A stretch of DNA of 51,599 bases. It comes from Pseudomonas monteilii NBRC 103158 = DSM 14164 (GTDB lineage: Bacteria > Pseudomonadota > Gammaproteobacteria > Pseudomonadales > Pseudomonadaceae). This document shows, piece by piece, positions 18,041 through 25,823 of this stretch. The notes below the pieces were generated by a model. The model did no database searches. It worked only from the letters and a program-made list of their open reading frames with translations, and had not been told where the DNA came from. How positions within the stretch are numbered: the first letter of the stretch is position 1; every line of letters begins with the position of its first letter. Location: the NCBI RefSeq assembly GCF_000730605.1, contig NZ_BBIS01000041.1:1-51599 (forward strand). The letters are read 5' to 3'. The translations under genes and the position numbers were made by a program.

Positions 18041-18343
18041 ATGGAAAACGACACGCCCCAAAACAGCAGCAAGCTCAATGTCGTGTGCGCGGCAAGCCGG
18101 TTTGGCAATGCCAATGCCGAACTGGTGCAAATGAAACCTCAGCTGCCATTGCGCACCGCACTGATGGAAGCTTCCAGCATCATGGGTTGCATCACCGAAA
18201 TCACCCGCAAGGCCATCGACAGGCCAGGTGATCGCAAAGCGATGATGCAAGCCACGTTCTATCTGGCAGGCATGGCCAAGGCACTGATCGATGGCCAGTT
18301 GCTGCAGATGCGTCAGGCGCGCGAAGGCGAAGGTGACGCCTAG
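18041..18343 (+). CDS. small pseudomonad protein, DUF3077-like
   Basis: Soluble protein of 100 residues. A polar N-terminus precedes a helical C-terminal half (about 45-95) containing SSIMGCITEITRKA and ATFYLAGMAKALIDGQLLQM, resembling the DUF3077 family of short proteins common in Pseudomonas. The function is unknown. ATG 18041 is chosen because GAGG lies seven bases upstream; the ATG at 18035 is too close to it. Confidence 0.65.
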   Translation: MENDTPQNSSKLNVVCAASRFGNANAELVQMKPQLPLRTALMEASSIMGCITEITRKAIDRPGDRKAMMQATFYLAGMAKALIDGQLLQMRQAREGEGDA

Positions 18344-18420
18344 CCAGGCTTGCCTGGGGGCCACGAACTTGGCAACCTTGAGCGGTTTGAAACGCGTATC
18401 ACCACAGAAGGAAGCATGCA

Positions 18421-19143
18421 TTGAGCTGGGACAAGGTGGGGAAGCTTCTCGTCGCCGTGCTGATTGGCCTGATGGTCCTGTTGGCCGCCTACGCGCTGCT
18501 CAGGGGCAACCCGCGCCTGGAGGCGTCACTGACCTATGCTTACCTCACTTACCCCAGCCAGTTCAGCGAGCGTATCAGCAAGGCCAGCGAACAGCTCAAG
18601 TACGAGCAGTTGCAGGAGCGTATCAACAGCATCGACCAAGGCGGGCTGAGCCATGATCAGGTCGAGCGGCTGATCGAAATGGCCCAGGCACCTTATGCCC
18701 AGCTGTTCGCCAAACCGTTCGAGGCCGGGCTGGTCGATCACCGTACGGGGTTGCTCATCGAGTTGCTCAACAGTGGAGACGCTCAGGTACGTCAGGTGCG
18801 CATTCGCTTGCCAGCCAAAGGGCTGGTGCAAGTGCGCGATGCTGCCGGTAACGACACGCTGCTGGAAAACGCCACCGCGCAGGTAGATATCCCGGCCATC
18901 GAACCTGGTGGCACCTGCAAGGTATGGGTGTATTTCGACGCCGACTTTTCGCAGATCCGCCAAGGCGGGGTCAGCATCAGCCACGCCGACGGTGTAGCCA
19001 ATGTACAGGTGTACCACGAGGTCATCGGTTTCCCTGCCACGGTGGCCCGCTACAGCCGTGAGCTGATGGTGTTGCTGGGGGTGTTGGGGCTCAGTGTGTT
19101 GGGCCTTGGGTATGCCTGCCTCTCGCGACGTCGCGCGGTTTGA
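18421..19143 (+). CDS. two-TM membrane protein with large exported domain
   Basis: Protein of 240 residues, unrecognised. One N-terminal membrane segment (about 7-27) and one near the C-terminus (about 211-231) enclose an approximately 180-residue, probably periplasmic, domain. That domain starts helical and ends with a beta-rich part (GLLIELLNSGDAQVRQVRIRLP) that reads like an immunoglobulin-type fold. A short basic tail (SRRRAV) is cytoplasmic. The start is TTG 18421 with AAGGA seven to eight bases upstream; the nearby ATG leads at once to a stop. It is probably independent of the DUF3077-like gene upstream. Confidence 0.65.
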   Translation: MSWDKVGKLLVAVLIGLMVLLAAYALLRGNPRLEASLTYAYLTYPSQFSERISKASEQLKYEQLQERINSIDQGGLSHDQVERLIEMAQAPYAQLFAKPFEAGLVDHRTGLLIELLNSGDAQVRQVRIRLPAKGLVQVRDAAGNDTLLENATAQVDIPAIEPGGTCKVWVYFDADFSQIRQGGVSISHADGVANVQVYHEVIGFPATVARYSRELMVLLGVLGLSVLGLGYACLSRRRAV

Positions 19144-19152
19144 CTGCGCCGG

Positions 19153-19695
19153 TCAACATTCGCCATCGTGCAGCGCCAAGCTCTGGCGCAACTGTTCCAG
19201 CATGGCCACGCGCAGCACGTGGGGCGCATGCACCCGGATCGAACCGGCCTGGGACAGCAGCCAGGTCATCAGCGCGCGGTTGTCGTCGACGCTCGCCTGC
19301 AGCGTGGCACCGCCATTTTCTTGTGGCGTCAGTTGCATATCCGTAGACAGTGGCTGCGCTTCCAGGCGCCGGGCCAGTACGTCATCGACCCAGGCGTGCA
19401 GTTCAATGCGCGGCGGCGGAACAAGTACGTCGGGCTGCAACTGTTGTGCTTCGTTCAGGTCCAGGCCCGGTTGCCAGTACCAGCCGTAAGGTATGCCTTT
19501 GCTGTTGCATTGCAGTGGGAACAGCGCAGCGAGCTCGACCAGGTCGCGCTCAACAGTGCGTTTGCTGGTGGTATGCCCCACGGTCTTCAGGGCGGCCTGC
19601 AACTGGGTGGAGCTCATTCCCGGGTGGCGGCCGGGCAGTAACTTGAGGAGCTGCCACTGGCGGGCGATGGTATGGCGGGTGGGGTGGCTGGGCAA
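19153..19695 (-). CDS. HTH regulator with WCX-like C-terminus but no WYL core
   Basis: Protein of about 180 residues. The N-terminal winged helix (about 8-80) is of the type seen in WYL regulators, with TSKRTVERDLVELAALFPL as the recognition part. The sequence then passes directly to a segment resembling the WCX extension (DDNRALMTWLLSQAGSIRVHAPHVLR). The roughly 80-residue WYL ligand-binding domain normally between them is missing. Start TTG 19695 has AAGGA eight bases upstream; the frame is open to 19848 but that part looks non-conserved. It is divergent from an orphan RelE gene (119 bp). The function is unknown, probably transcriptional regulation. Confidence 0.6.
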   Translation of the reverse strand: MPSHPTRHTIARQWQLLKLLPGRHPGMSSTQLQAALKTVGHTTSKRTVERDLVELAALFPLQCNSKGIPYGWYWQPGLDLNEAQQLQPDVLVPPPRIELHAWVDDVLARRLEAQPLSTDMQLTPQENGGATLQASVDDNRALMTWLLSQAGSIRVHAPHVLRVAMLEQLRQSLALHDGEC

Positions 19696-19814
19696 AGGGC
19701 TCGTCCTTGAAGCAGGCGCCAAACCTGTCGAGTGATGGCGTATGGCTATTGCCTCAGCATACCCTTTTGCTGAATGGGATCCAAGTTTTCGGTCGAGGCA
19801 TTCAGTGTCTCTGG

Positions 19815-20099
19815 ATGACCTATAAGCTAGATTTTCTGCCTTCGGCATTAAAGGAGTGGAGCAAGCTTGGCCACACTGTGCGTGAGCAGATCAAGAAAAA
19901 ACTCGGCGAGCGTTTACAATCGCCCAAGGTACAGGCCGATGCGCTGCGTGACTTGCCGAACCACTACACAATCAAGCTCAGGGCCTCCGGGTATCGTCTG
20001 GTGTATCGGGTTGAGGACGAGCGAATCGTTGTCGTAGTGGTTTCGGTTGGTAAGCGCGAGCGCAGTGGGATCTACCCTGCGGCTCAAAGCGTTAGGTGA
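19815..20099 (+). CDS. RelE/ParE-superfamily mRNA interferase toxin (orphan)
   Basis: Protein of 94 residues matching RelE toxins along its length. It has an N-terminal YKLDFLPSALKEWSKL helix start, a basic KKKLGERL region, the core LPNHYTIKLRASGYRLVYRV, and the terminal VVVVSVGKRERSGIY, including the Arg and Tyr positions used for ribosome-dependent mRNA cleavage. RelE normally follows its antitoxin RelB in an operon. Here no RelB-like frame is present on either side; only 119 bp separate it from a divergent regulator gene. An out-of-frame 14-codon frame ends in an ATGA overlap with the start, a possible antitoxin remnant. It is either an orphan or its antitoxin is elsewhere. Confidence 0.8.
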   Translation: MTYKLDFLPSALKEWSKLGHTVREQIKKKLGERLQSPKVQADALRDLPNHYTIKLRASGYRLVYRVEDERIVVVVVSVGKRERSGIYPAAQSVR

Positions 20100-20145
20100 T
20101 GGCACGCTGGTGCATTCACAATATGCTCAGCGCCCGCCATACACA

Positions 20146-21570
20146 CTACACCCCACCCCGTCGCACATGCTTCACCAGCACCTTCTCCAGCAGCTCCCAC
20201 ATCGCAGGCTCCGTGCTGAACGCCACATTGAACCGCATCCACCCGGTCGCCTTGGCATCCACCATGAACAACTGCCCAGGCCCAAGCATGATGCCTTTCT
20301 CCAGCGCATCATCCAGCAGCGCCGCGCTGTCCGGAATGGCCGGGTGGCGGGTCCAGATGTACATGCCTTCATCCGATTCAATGAACAGTTCAAAGCCCAA
20401 TCGATGCAAATGCCGGCCAACTTCCTGATGCGCCTCGGCCAGGCGTTGGCGCAGGCGCTTGAGGTGTTTGCGCCAGCGGCCGTCGATGATCGCGGCGTAC
20501 ACCACGCGCTCCATCACCTGTGAGGTGGTCAGGCCCGAACGCATCTTCAGGTGCAACAGTTTCTGCATCAGCTCGGGGTTGGCCAGCATGTAGCCGACCC
20601 GCACGTTGGGCGAAATGCTCTTGGAGTAGCTGCCCACGTACACCACCTGCTGCAGGTGGTCGAGGCTGGCCAGGCAGGGCTGCGGTTCGGCGACCATGTC
20701 GGCGTACAGGTTGTTTTCCACCAGGCGGAAGCCGTGCTGGCTGGCCAGTTGCAGCAAACGGTGCAACTGCGGCAGCGGGGTGCGGGAGCAGGTCGGGCTG
20801 TGCAGGTGCGGCTGTGTGAAGAACGCGGTCGGGCGGTGGTGGGTGAGCAACTGCTCCAGTTGGTTCAGGTCGTAACCGGCCGGGGTGCGTGGCACGCCGA
20901 CCAGTGTTGCGCCCTGGGTGCGCAGAATGCTCATCAGGTTGGGGTAGCCAGGGTCGTCCACCAGCACCACATCGCCTGGGCGCACCAGCGTGCGTGCGGC
21001 CAGGTCCAGGGCCTGGCTGGCGCCGTGAGTGAGCATCAGTTGCGCAGGGTTGGCGACGATCGACAGCTCTTGCTGCAGGTTTTGCGCGGTCAGTGCACGC
21101 AGCTCCATCAGGCCCATGGGGTCGCCGTAGCCTGACAATTCCAGCGGGCTGCCGGCTACCTGGCGCAGGCCGCGACGCAGGCCGTCTTCGTACATCCAGT
21201 CGTTGGGCAGCCACCCGCACCCCGGTTTGTACGGCAACTGGCGGATTTCGAAGATCTGCTGCAGGTACCACTCGGAGTTGAACGTTGGTCGACTGGTATC
21301 AGCCTCGGCGTTGTGCGTGTCCAGCAGTTCGCCCGCCGCGCGGTTGACGAAGAACCCCGCATTGCCACGGCTTACCAGCAGCCCTTGGGCGACCAGGCGG
21401 TCGTAGGCCTCGACCACGGTGAAGGTGCTCACCGAATAGCTCGCGGCAAAGGCGCGGATCGACGGCACCTTGGCGCCTGGCTTTAGGGTCTGGTTATCGA
21501 TCAGCTCGCGCAGCCCGTCAATGATCTGGTTGACCAGCGGGGTTGAGGAGTCTGGATGTAATTCGAACAT
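20146..21570 (-). CDS. MocR-type regulator with altered PLP-pocket residues
   Basis: Protein of 474 residues: GntR winged helix (about 12-75) plus aminotransferase-like domain (about 115-470). The Schiff-base Lys is kept (K317, GSYSK). The usual NPTG reads SPTC (258-261), and the VEDD..F/Y motif reads VENNLY (284-289), so the residues that normally contact PLP O3' and the pyridine nitrogen are Ser and Asn. The other MocR in this window has the standard residues. The divergent neighbour is an amino acid permease 325 bp away, the likely target. Cofactor binding may be weaker or different. Confidence 0.88.
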   Translation of the reverse strand: MFELHPDSSTPLVNQIIDGLRELIDNQTLKPGAKVPSIRAFAASYSVSTFTVVEAYDRLVAQGLLVSRGNAGFFVNRAAGELLDTHNAEADTSRPTFNSEWYLQQIFEIRQLPYKPGCGWLPNDWMYEDGLRRGLRQVAGSPLELSGYGDPMGLMELRALTAQNLQQELSIVANPAQLMLTHGASQALDLAARTLVRPGDVVLVDDPGYPNLMSILRTQGATLVGVPRTPAGYDLNQLEQLLTHHRPTAFFTQPHLHSPTCSRTPLPQLHRLLQLASQHGFRLVENNLYADMVAEPQPCLASLDHLQQVVYVGSYSKSISPNVRVGYMLANPELMQKLLHLKMRSGLTTSQVMERVVYAAIIDGRWRKHLKRLRQRLAEAHQEVGRHLHRLGFELFIESDEGMYIWTRHPAIPDSAALLDDALEKGIMLGPGQLFMVDAKATGWMRFNVAFSTEPAMWELLEKVLVKHVRRGGV

Positions 21571-21895
21571 TCGGGGCCTTCAGGGTGCGTATCGCCTGGC
21601 GTTTGCAGGGTGTACTGCATGGGCGACCTGTACAGTGCAGTGCGAGTTTCATGCCACTGTGCATGGCTCTCTGCGTCGGACATTTTTACATTAGGTGTCG
21701 GATATCGCCACATAAAGCATGTTCAGTTCGCCCTAGGCAGCCGCCCTGGGGCGCGTCAGCAGGCCGCCATGGAAGGCCTGCGTGTGTTCGTTCACACCTT
21801 CCTGCCCGCATTAGCACTGATGTACAGGTGAAACCGCCAGCCATCGGGGTTTCACGGTTTTCCTTGGATAAAAAGAAGCACGGGGTACACAACTG
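21571..21895. promoter_or_regulatory. divergent MocR/permease control region
   Basis: Three related elements lie close to the regulator start: GTGTACTGCATGG (21610-21622), CTGTACAGTGCAG (21629-21641) and CACTGTGCATGG (about 21656-21667), plausible MocR operator copies. Nearer the permease, GTGAAACC (21828-21835) and GGTTTCAC (21848-21855) form a perfect 8-bp hairpin with a 12-base loop. GGTTTT follows about 40 bases before the permease ATG. No gene is apparent. Confidence 0.45.
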
Positions 21896-23308
21896 ATGGA
21901 CGCAACATCCACAACCACCACCGCGAAAAGCGGGCACGAGAGCAAGCTCAGTGCCTCGCTGAAGTCGCGCCACCTGACGATGATGTCCATCGCCGGGGTT
22001 ATTGGCGGCGCCTTGTTCGTCGGTTCCGGCAGCGTGATCCACAGCGCCGGCCCAGCCGCTGTCCTGGCCTACCTGGCGGGCGGCATCCTGGTGGTACTGA
22101 TCATGCGCATGCTGGGTGAAATGGCGACTTCCTCGCCAGACACCGGCTCGTTCTCTACCTATGCCGACCGCGCCATCGGCCGCTGGGCCGGCTTCACCAT
22201 CGGCTGGCTGTACTGGTGGTACTGGGTCATCCTCATGGCCTGGGAAGCCTATGTGGCGGGCAAGATCCTGCATGGCTTCTTCCCCGACGTCAGCGTCAAC
22301 GTGTTCGTGCTGGCCACGACCCTGCTGCTGATCACCGTCAACTTCTTCAACGTCAAACACTACGGTGAGTTCGAGTTCTGGTTCGCCTTGATCAAGGTGA
22401 TCGCGATCGTCTGCTTCCTGATCGTGTGTACCGCTGCCGTGCTGAACATCTGGCAGTTCGGTGAAGTGCGTGGCATCAGCCACCTTACCGCCGAAGGCTT
22501 CATGCCCAATGGCATCACCACCGTGATCGGTGCCTTGCTCGGGGTGATGTTTGCCTTCCTGGGTGCTGAAATCGTTACCATCGCTGCTTCCGAAGCCAAA
22601 GACCCGGCTGCGCAGATCGTCAAGGCCACCAACTCGGTAGTCTGGCGTGTGTGCCTGTTCTACGTGGGCTCGATCTTCCTGATCGTCTGCCTGGTACCGT
22701 GGAACGACCCGCACCTGGGCGTTTCCGGCTATGGCGCCTACCGCCGTACCCTGGAGCTGCTGGGCGTGCCGTATGCCGAGCTGCTGATGAACTTCGTGGT
22801 GCTGACCTCGGTGAGCAGCTGCTTGATCTCCGGCCACTACACCGCTTCGCGCATGCTGTTCTCCCTGGCCCAGCGTGGCGATGCGCCGTCGTTCTTCAAG
22901 ATTACCCGCGCCGGCACCGGTGTACCGGTATACGCGATCATGGGTTCGTGCGCCGTGGCCGTGGTGTGTGCGCTGATCAACTTCAGCGAGACCCTGCGCC
23001 CGAAAGACGTACTGGAAACCCTGATGAACACCACCGGCATGATCGCCCTGTTGGTGTACCTGGTCATCGCCTTCTCGCAGCTGCGCATGCGCCGCAAGCT
23101 GATTGCCGAAGGCAAGGAAGTGCGCCTGAAGATGTGGCTGTTCCCGTGGCTGACCTACCTGGTGATCGCGTTCATCGTGGCAGCCCTGGTGACCATGGCC
23201 TTCATGCCTGACTACCAGATCCTGGTGATCTCCACCGGTATCGCTGCGGCGATCGTAGTGGCGATGGGTGTGGTGCACCAGATCCGTTCTGGCAGCAAGC
23301 AGCACTAA
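21896..23308 (+). CDS. amino acid permease (APC superfamily, GABA permease-like)
   Basis: Inner-membrane protein of 470 residues with 12 predicted segments. The first carries the APC signature SRHLTMMSIAGVIGGALFVGSG, the usual substrate-binding loop in TM1. TM3 and TM6 (GVMFAFLGAEIVTIAASEAKDP) match the AAT family that includes GabP, AnsP and ProY. It would import an amino acid or GABA with protons. The start lacks a strong Shine-Dalgarno. It is divergent from a MocR regulator, a common pairing for GABA or amino acid uptake, and followed by a strong hairpin terminator. Confidence 0.9.
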   Translation: MDATSTTTTAKSGHESKLSASLKSRHLTMMSIAGVIGGALFVGSGSVIHSAGPAAVLAYLAGGILVVLIMRMLGEMATSSPDTGSFSTYADRAIGRWAGFTIGWLYWWYWVILMAWEAYVAGKILHGFFPDVSVNVFVLATTLLLITVNFFNVKHYGEFEFWFALIKVIAIVCFLIVCTAAVLNIWQFGEVRGISHLTAEGFMPNGITTVIGALLGVMFAFLGAEIVTIAASEAKDPAAQIVKATNSVVWRVCLFYVGSIFLIVCLVPWNDPHLGVSGYGAYRRTLELLGVPYAELLMNFVVLTSVSSCLISGHYTASRMLFSLAQRGDAPSFFKITRAGTGVPVYAIMGSCAVAVVCALINFSETLRPKDVLETLMNTTGMIALLVYLVIAFSQLRMRRKLIAEGKEVRLKMWLFPWLTYLVIAFIVAALVTMAFMPDYQILVISTGIAAAIVVAMGVVHQIRSGSKQH

Positions 23309-23311
23309 GCG

Positions 23312-23491
23312 TCACTCGCTTTTCGAAACGGCCGGCTCCCTTGGGGACCCGGCCGTTTCGCGTTGCTGGGCCTGGGCTTTTTCTGCGGGCATGTGGAAGC
23401 GCTGGTTCATCCAGGGCGAGCCGAGCAGGGCGGCGGCGGCGATCAGGGCCAGGATGGCGAGGGCGATGTAGGTTTTCATGGGTGTGCGCAT
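23312..23491 (-). CDS. short single-TM or exported protein (59 aa)
   Basis: Unrecognised small protein. It begins MRTPMKTYIALAILAL (alternative start at the second Met, 23479), with a strongly hydrophobic stretch to about residue 24. A polar tail of about 35 residues rich in Ala, Gln, Glu and Ser follows. The composition is that of a membrane-anchored or secreted peptide. The last third is encoded by the inverted repeat that terminates the permease transcript. Neither start has a clear Shine-Dalgarno, which lowers confidence. Confidence 0.5.
   Translation of the reverse strand: MRTPMKTYIALAILALIAAAALLGSPWMNQRFHMPAEKAQAQQRETAGSPREPAVSKSE
23324..23360. terminator. bidirectional hairpin terminator after permease
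   Basis: CGAAACGGCCGG (23324-23335) and CCGGCCGTTTCG (23349-23360) form a perfect 12-bp stem around a 13-base loop, with AAA/TTT built into the arms. It follows the permease stop by 15 bp and lies inside the opposite-strand small gene. Confidence 0.7.
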
Positions 23492-23524
23492 AAATGGACT
23501 GACTTCAAGCCTAGGTGGTCAGTT

Positions 23525-23625
23525 CCGGCCTCATCGCCGGCAATCCAGCTCCCACGGATACTGCACCAACATCAGGCTCTGCGCCGTACCTGGAAGCTGG
23601 CTTGCCGGCGATAGGGCTCCTACAG
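23525..23625. repeat. inverted pair of REP-like palindromes
   Basis: The left element starts CCGGCCTCATCGCCGGC (23525) and the right element is its inverse, ending near 23625. Core segments 23533-23550 and 23595-23612 are complementary at 17 of 18 positions. Sequence and outward GCTCC(T/C)ACAG ends resemble the 35-bp REP of P. putida. They lie between the small membrane protein gene and tam. Such elements bind gyrase or are RAYT targets in other pseudomonads. Confidence 0.7.
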
Positions 23626-23673
23626 TCGGCAGATGGCATATGCTAGACACATCGCCCGCCCAAGGAGCCCGAC

Positions 23674-24456
23674 ATGGCTTGGTCCGCCACCCAGTATTCC
23701 CTGTTCGAAGATGAACGTACCCGCGCTGTGCGCGACCTGCTTGCTGCCATCCCGACTCCGCCGCGTCCGGTGCGCCACGCTACCGACCTGGGCTGCGGCC
23801 CGGGCAACTCCACCGAAGTGCTGCTGCAACGTTACCCCGATGCCCAGGTAACCGCCCTGGACAGCGACCCGGACATGATCGACAAGGCCCGTGAGCGCAA
23901 ACGGTTGTGCATCCCCCGGGTACGCACGGCCGTCGCGGACATTGCCGGCTGGTCCGCCCCGGAACCGCAAGACCTGATCCTGGCCAATGCCTCGCTGCAG
24001 TGGGTACCCGACCACGCGTCGCTGTACCCGCACCTGGTGCGCCAGCTGAGCGGAGGCGCTAGCCTGGCCGTGCAGACCCCGGACAACCTTGACGAACCGG
24101 CCCACCGGCAATTGCGCGAGATTGCCAGCCAAGGCCCCTGGGCGGCGAAGTTCGCCGATTTCCAGCTGCCACCACGGCACAGCGCAGCGTTCTACTACGA
24201 CCTGCTCAGCCCATTGTGCGCGAGGGTGGATGTGTGGCGCACCACCTATCACCACCCGCTGCCGGGTGGCGCCGAAGCGGTGGTGGAGTGGTTCAAGGGT
24301 TCGGCCCTGCGGCCTTATCTGGCCAGGCTTGATGAACAGGAGCAGGCCGACTTCCTGCAGATGTACCTGCAGGCCATGCAGCGAGACTACCCACCGGCCA
24401 CCGATGGCAAGGTACTGCTGCCGTTCCCGCGGTTGTTCGTGATCGCTACCCGCTAG
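23674..24456 (+). CDS. tam: trans-aconitate 2-methyltransferase
   Basis: Class I SAM methyltransferase of 260 residues that methylates trans-aconitate, a spontaneous isomer of cis-aconitate that inhibits aconitase. Motif I is DLGCGPGNST near residue 40, followed by the acidic post-motif II residue (ALDSDPDMIDKAR). The Tam-specific N-terminus MAWSATQYSLFEDERTR and the SLQWVPDH block are both present. AAGGAG precedes the ATG. Its tail overlaps the convergent DUF2784 gene by 11 bp. Confidence 0.93.
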   Translation: MAWSATQYSLFEDERTRAVRDLLAAIPTPPRPVRHATDLGCGPGNSTEVLLQRYPDAQVTALDSDPDMIDKARERKRLCIPRVRTAVADIAGWSAPEPQDLILANASLQWVPDHASLYPHLVRQLSGGASLAVQTPDNLDEPAHRQLREIASQGPWAAKFADFQLPPRHSAAFYYDLLSPLCARVDVWRTTYHHPLPGGAEAVVEWFKGSALRPYLARLDEQEQADFLQMYLQAMQRDYPPATDGKVLLPFPRLFVIATR

Positions 24457-24817
24457 GGTGGCGCCAGCGCCAGGCCACGTAACTGTAAACGCCGAGGTTG
24501 AGCAGCAGCACAACGCAACCCAGCAGCAGCTGGAGGTGCGGCGTCAGCCCGGCGGGGTAGATCAGCGGCCAGATATAGTGCTCGACGAAACCGCCTTGGT
24601 AGCCGGCGTCACCGGCCGCGCTACGCATGTGGTTTTCCCAGGTGGTGAGCGGGCAGCCCAGGTGCAGGCATTCCACCGCAAGGCCCCAGGCCAGGGCTGG
24701 CAAATGGACGAGCAGGGCGGGGCGCCACGTGAGCACCAGCAGGCCGCCGAACAGCACCAGCAGGATGAAGGCCAGGTGCAGCAGGACCAGGGTGTCGGCG
24801 GCAAGGCGGTAAAGCAT
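24446..24817 (-). CDS. DUF2784 membrane protein
   Basis: Protein of 123 residues with three to four hydrophobic segments and the DUF2784 pattern: LLHLAFILLVLFGGLL, then CPLTTWENHMR and GGFVEHYIWPLIYP. The biochemical function of the family is unknown. The start at 24817 has no strong Shine-Dalgarno. It overlaps the end of tam (opposite strand) by 11 bp. Confidence 0.85.
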   Translation of the reverse strand: MLYRLAADTLVLLHLAFILLVLFGGLLVLTWRPALLVHLPALAWGLAVECLHLGCPLTTWENHMRSAAGDAGYQGGFVEHYIWPLIYPAGLTPHLQLLLGCVVLLLNLGVYSYVAWRWRHPSG

Positions 24818-24871
24818 GGGTGATGAATTCGTGGTAAGAGATTAGAGGTTATCCCAGCATAGTTGGGTTGC

Positions 24872-24892
24872 CCGTGCTGGCCTCTTCGCGGG
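24872..24892. repeat. partial REP-like sequence
   Basis: GCTGGCCTCTTCGCGGGCT (about 24874-24892) matches the head of the P. putida REP consensus directly after the LysR stop. No full palindromic partner is seen. A similar fragment in reverse lies near 29588-29608. Confidence 0.4.
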
Positions 24893-24893
24893 C

Positions 24894-25763
24894 TTACATC
24901 CCTTCCTCGACCATCTGCAAAAAGGTCGCCACGACCCGTCGCGTGCGCTGCTCGCTCAGGCAAACCAACGTCTCGGTCAAATGCCGCTGGCAGTCCACAA
25001 TCGGCAGCGCACACACCCGCGCATCGGCGCCAAACTCCGCCGCCGACACCACCCCCACGCCAATCCCCACCACCACCGCTTCCCGCGCCGCCTCGCGGCC
25101 TTCCACCTGGATCGCCGGGCGAATCCGCAGCCCGGCCCGCTGCATTTCTTCTTCCAGGGTCTGGCGCGTCACCGAGCCAGGCTCGCGCAGCACCAGCGGT
25201 GTGTCGTCCAGGTCGGCCAGGCTGATCGAACCACGGCTGGCCCACGGGTGGTGGTGGGAAACGAATGCCACCATCGGGTCGCGGCGCAGGGGCAGGCAAT
25301 GCAGCCGCTCATCGTCCACATCCCGGCCCAGCAGCGCCAGGTCGGCCTGGTAGCTGAACAGCCGGGCCAGTGACTCATCGGTGTTGCCGGTCTCGATCTT
25401 CACCTGGATGCCCGGGTAGCGCTGGCAGAAGCGAGCGATCTGCGGCAGCACGTGCACCGGCGCATCCACCGCCAGCACCAGGCTGCCGGTGTGCAGGGCA
25501 CGCGAATCCTGCAGCAGGTCATGGGCTTGGGCTTCGCAGGCGAACAGGCGCTGGCTGATGCCCAGCAAGCGCTCACCGAGGTCGGTCAACTGCACCGAAC
25601 GCTTGTTGCGGTGGAACAGCAAAACGCCGAAGCGTTCCTCCAGCTTGCGCACCTGGTCCGACACCGCAGGCTGGGTAAGAAACAGCTTTTCTGCCGCGCG
25701 GGTAAAGCTGCCGTGCACGGCCACCGCATGGAAGGCCTTGAGTTGTGCGTGGGAAACCGACAT
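24894..25763 (-). CDS. LysR-family regulator, resembling phosphonate-associated LTTRs
   Basis: LTTR of 289 residues. The N-terminal winged helix (SHAQLKAFHAVAVHGSFTRAAEKL...QPAVSDQVRKLEERFG) is followed by an effector domain. The helix region resembles LysR regulators found beside aminoethylphosphonate genes, though that resemblance is from memory. ATG 25763 is preceded by GAGG. It is divergent from an OPA-type transporter and an FAD oxidase, which it probably controls; a 7-bp dyad lies between the starts. The effector cannot be stated. Confidence 0.88.
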   Translation of the reverse strand: MSVSHAQLKAFHAVAVHGSFTRAAEKLFLTQPAVSDQVRKLEERFGVLLFHRNKRSVQLTDLGERLLGISQRLFACEAQAHDLLQDSRALHTGSLVLAVDAPVHVLPQIARFCQRYPGIQVKIETGNTDESLARLFSYQADLALLGRDVDDERLHCLPLRRDPMVAFVSHHHPWASRGSISLADLDDTPLVLREPGSVTRQTLEEEMQRAGLRIRPAIQVEGREAAREAVVVGIGVGVVSAAEFGADARVCALPIVDCQRHLTETLVCLSEQRTRRVVATFLQMVEEGM

Positions 25764-25802
25764 GACCACCTCAGTAACAAGCTGAGCTTATGTGTGAAAT
25801 AC

Positions 25803-25823
25803 GATAAATCGATTTTATTTATC
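25803..25823. promoter_or_regulatory. candidate LysR-type operator
   Basis: GATAAAT (25803-25809) and ATTTATC (25817-25823) are perfect 7-bp arms around 7 bases, in an AT-rich island 40 bp upstream of the regulator start. LysR boxes have this interrupted-dyad form (T-N11-A). It lies about 185 bp from the transporter start, so it may mainly serve autoregulation with a second site nearer the transporter. Confidence 0.55.
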
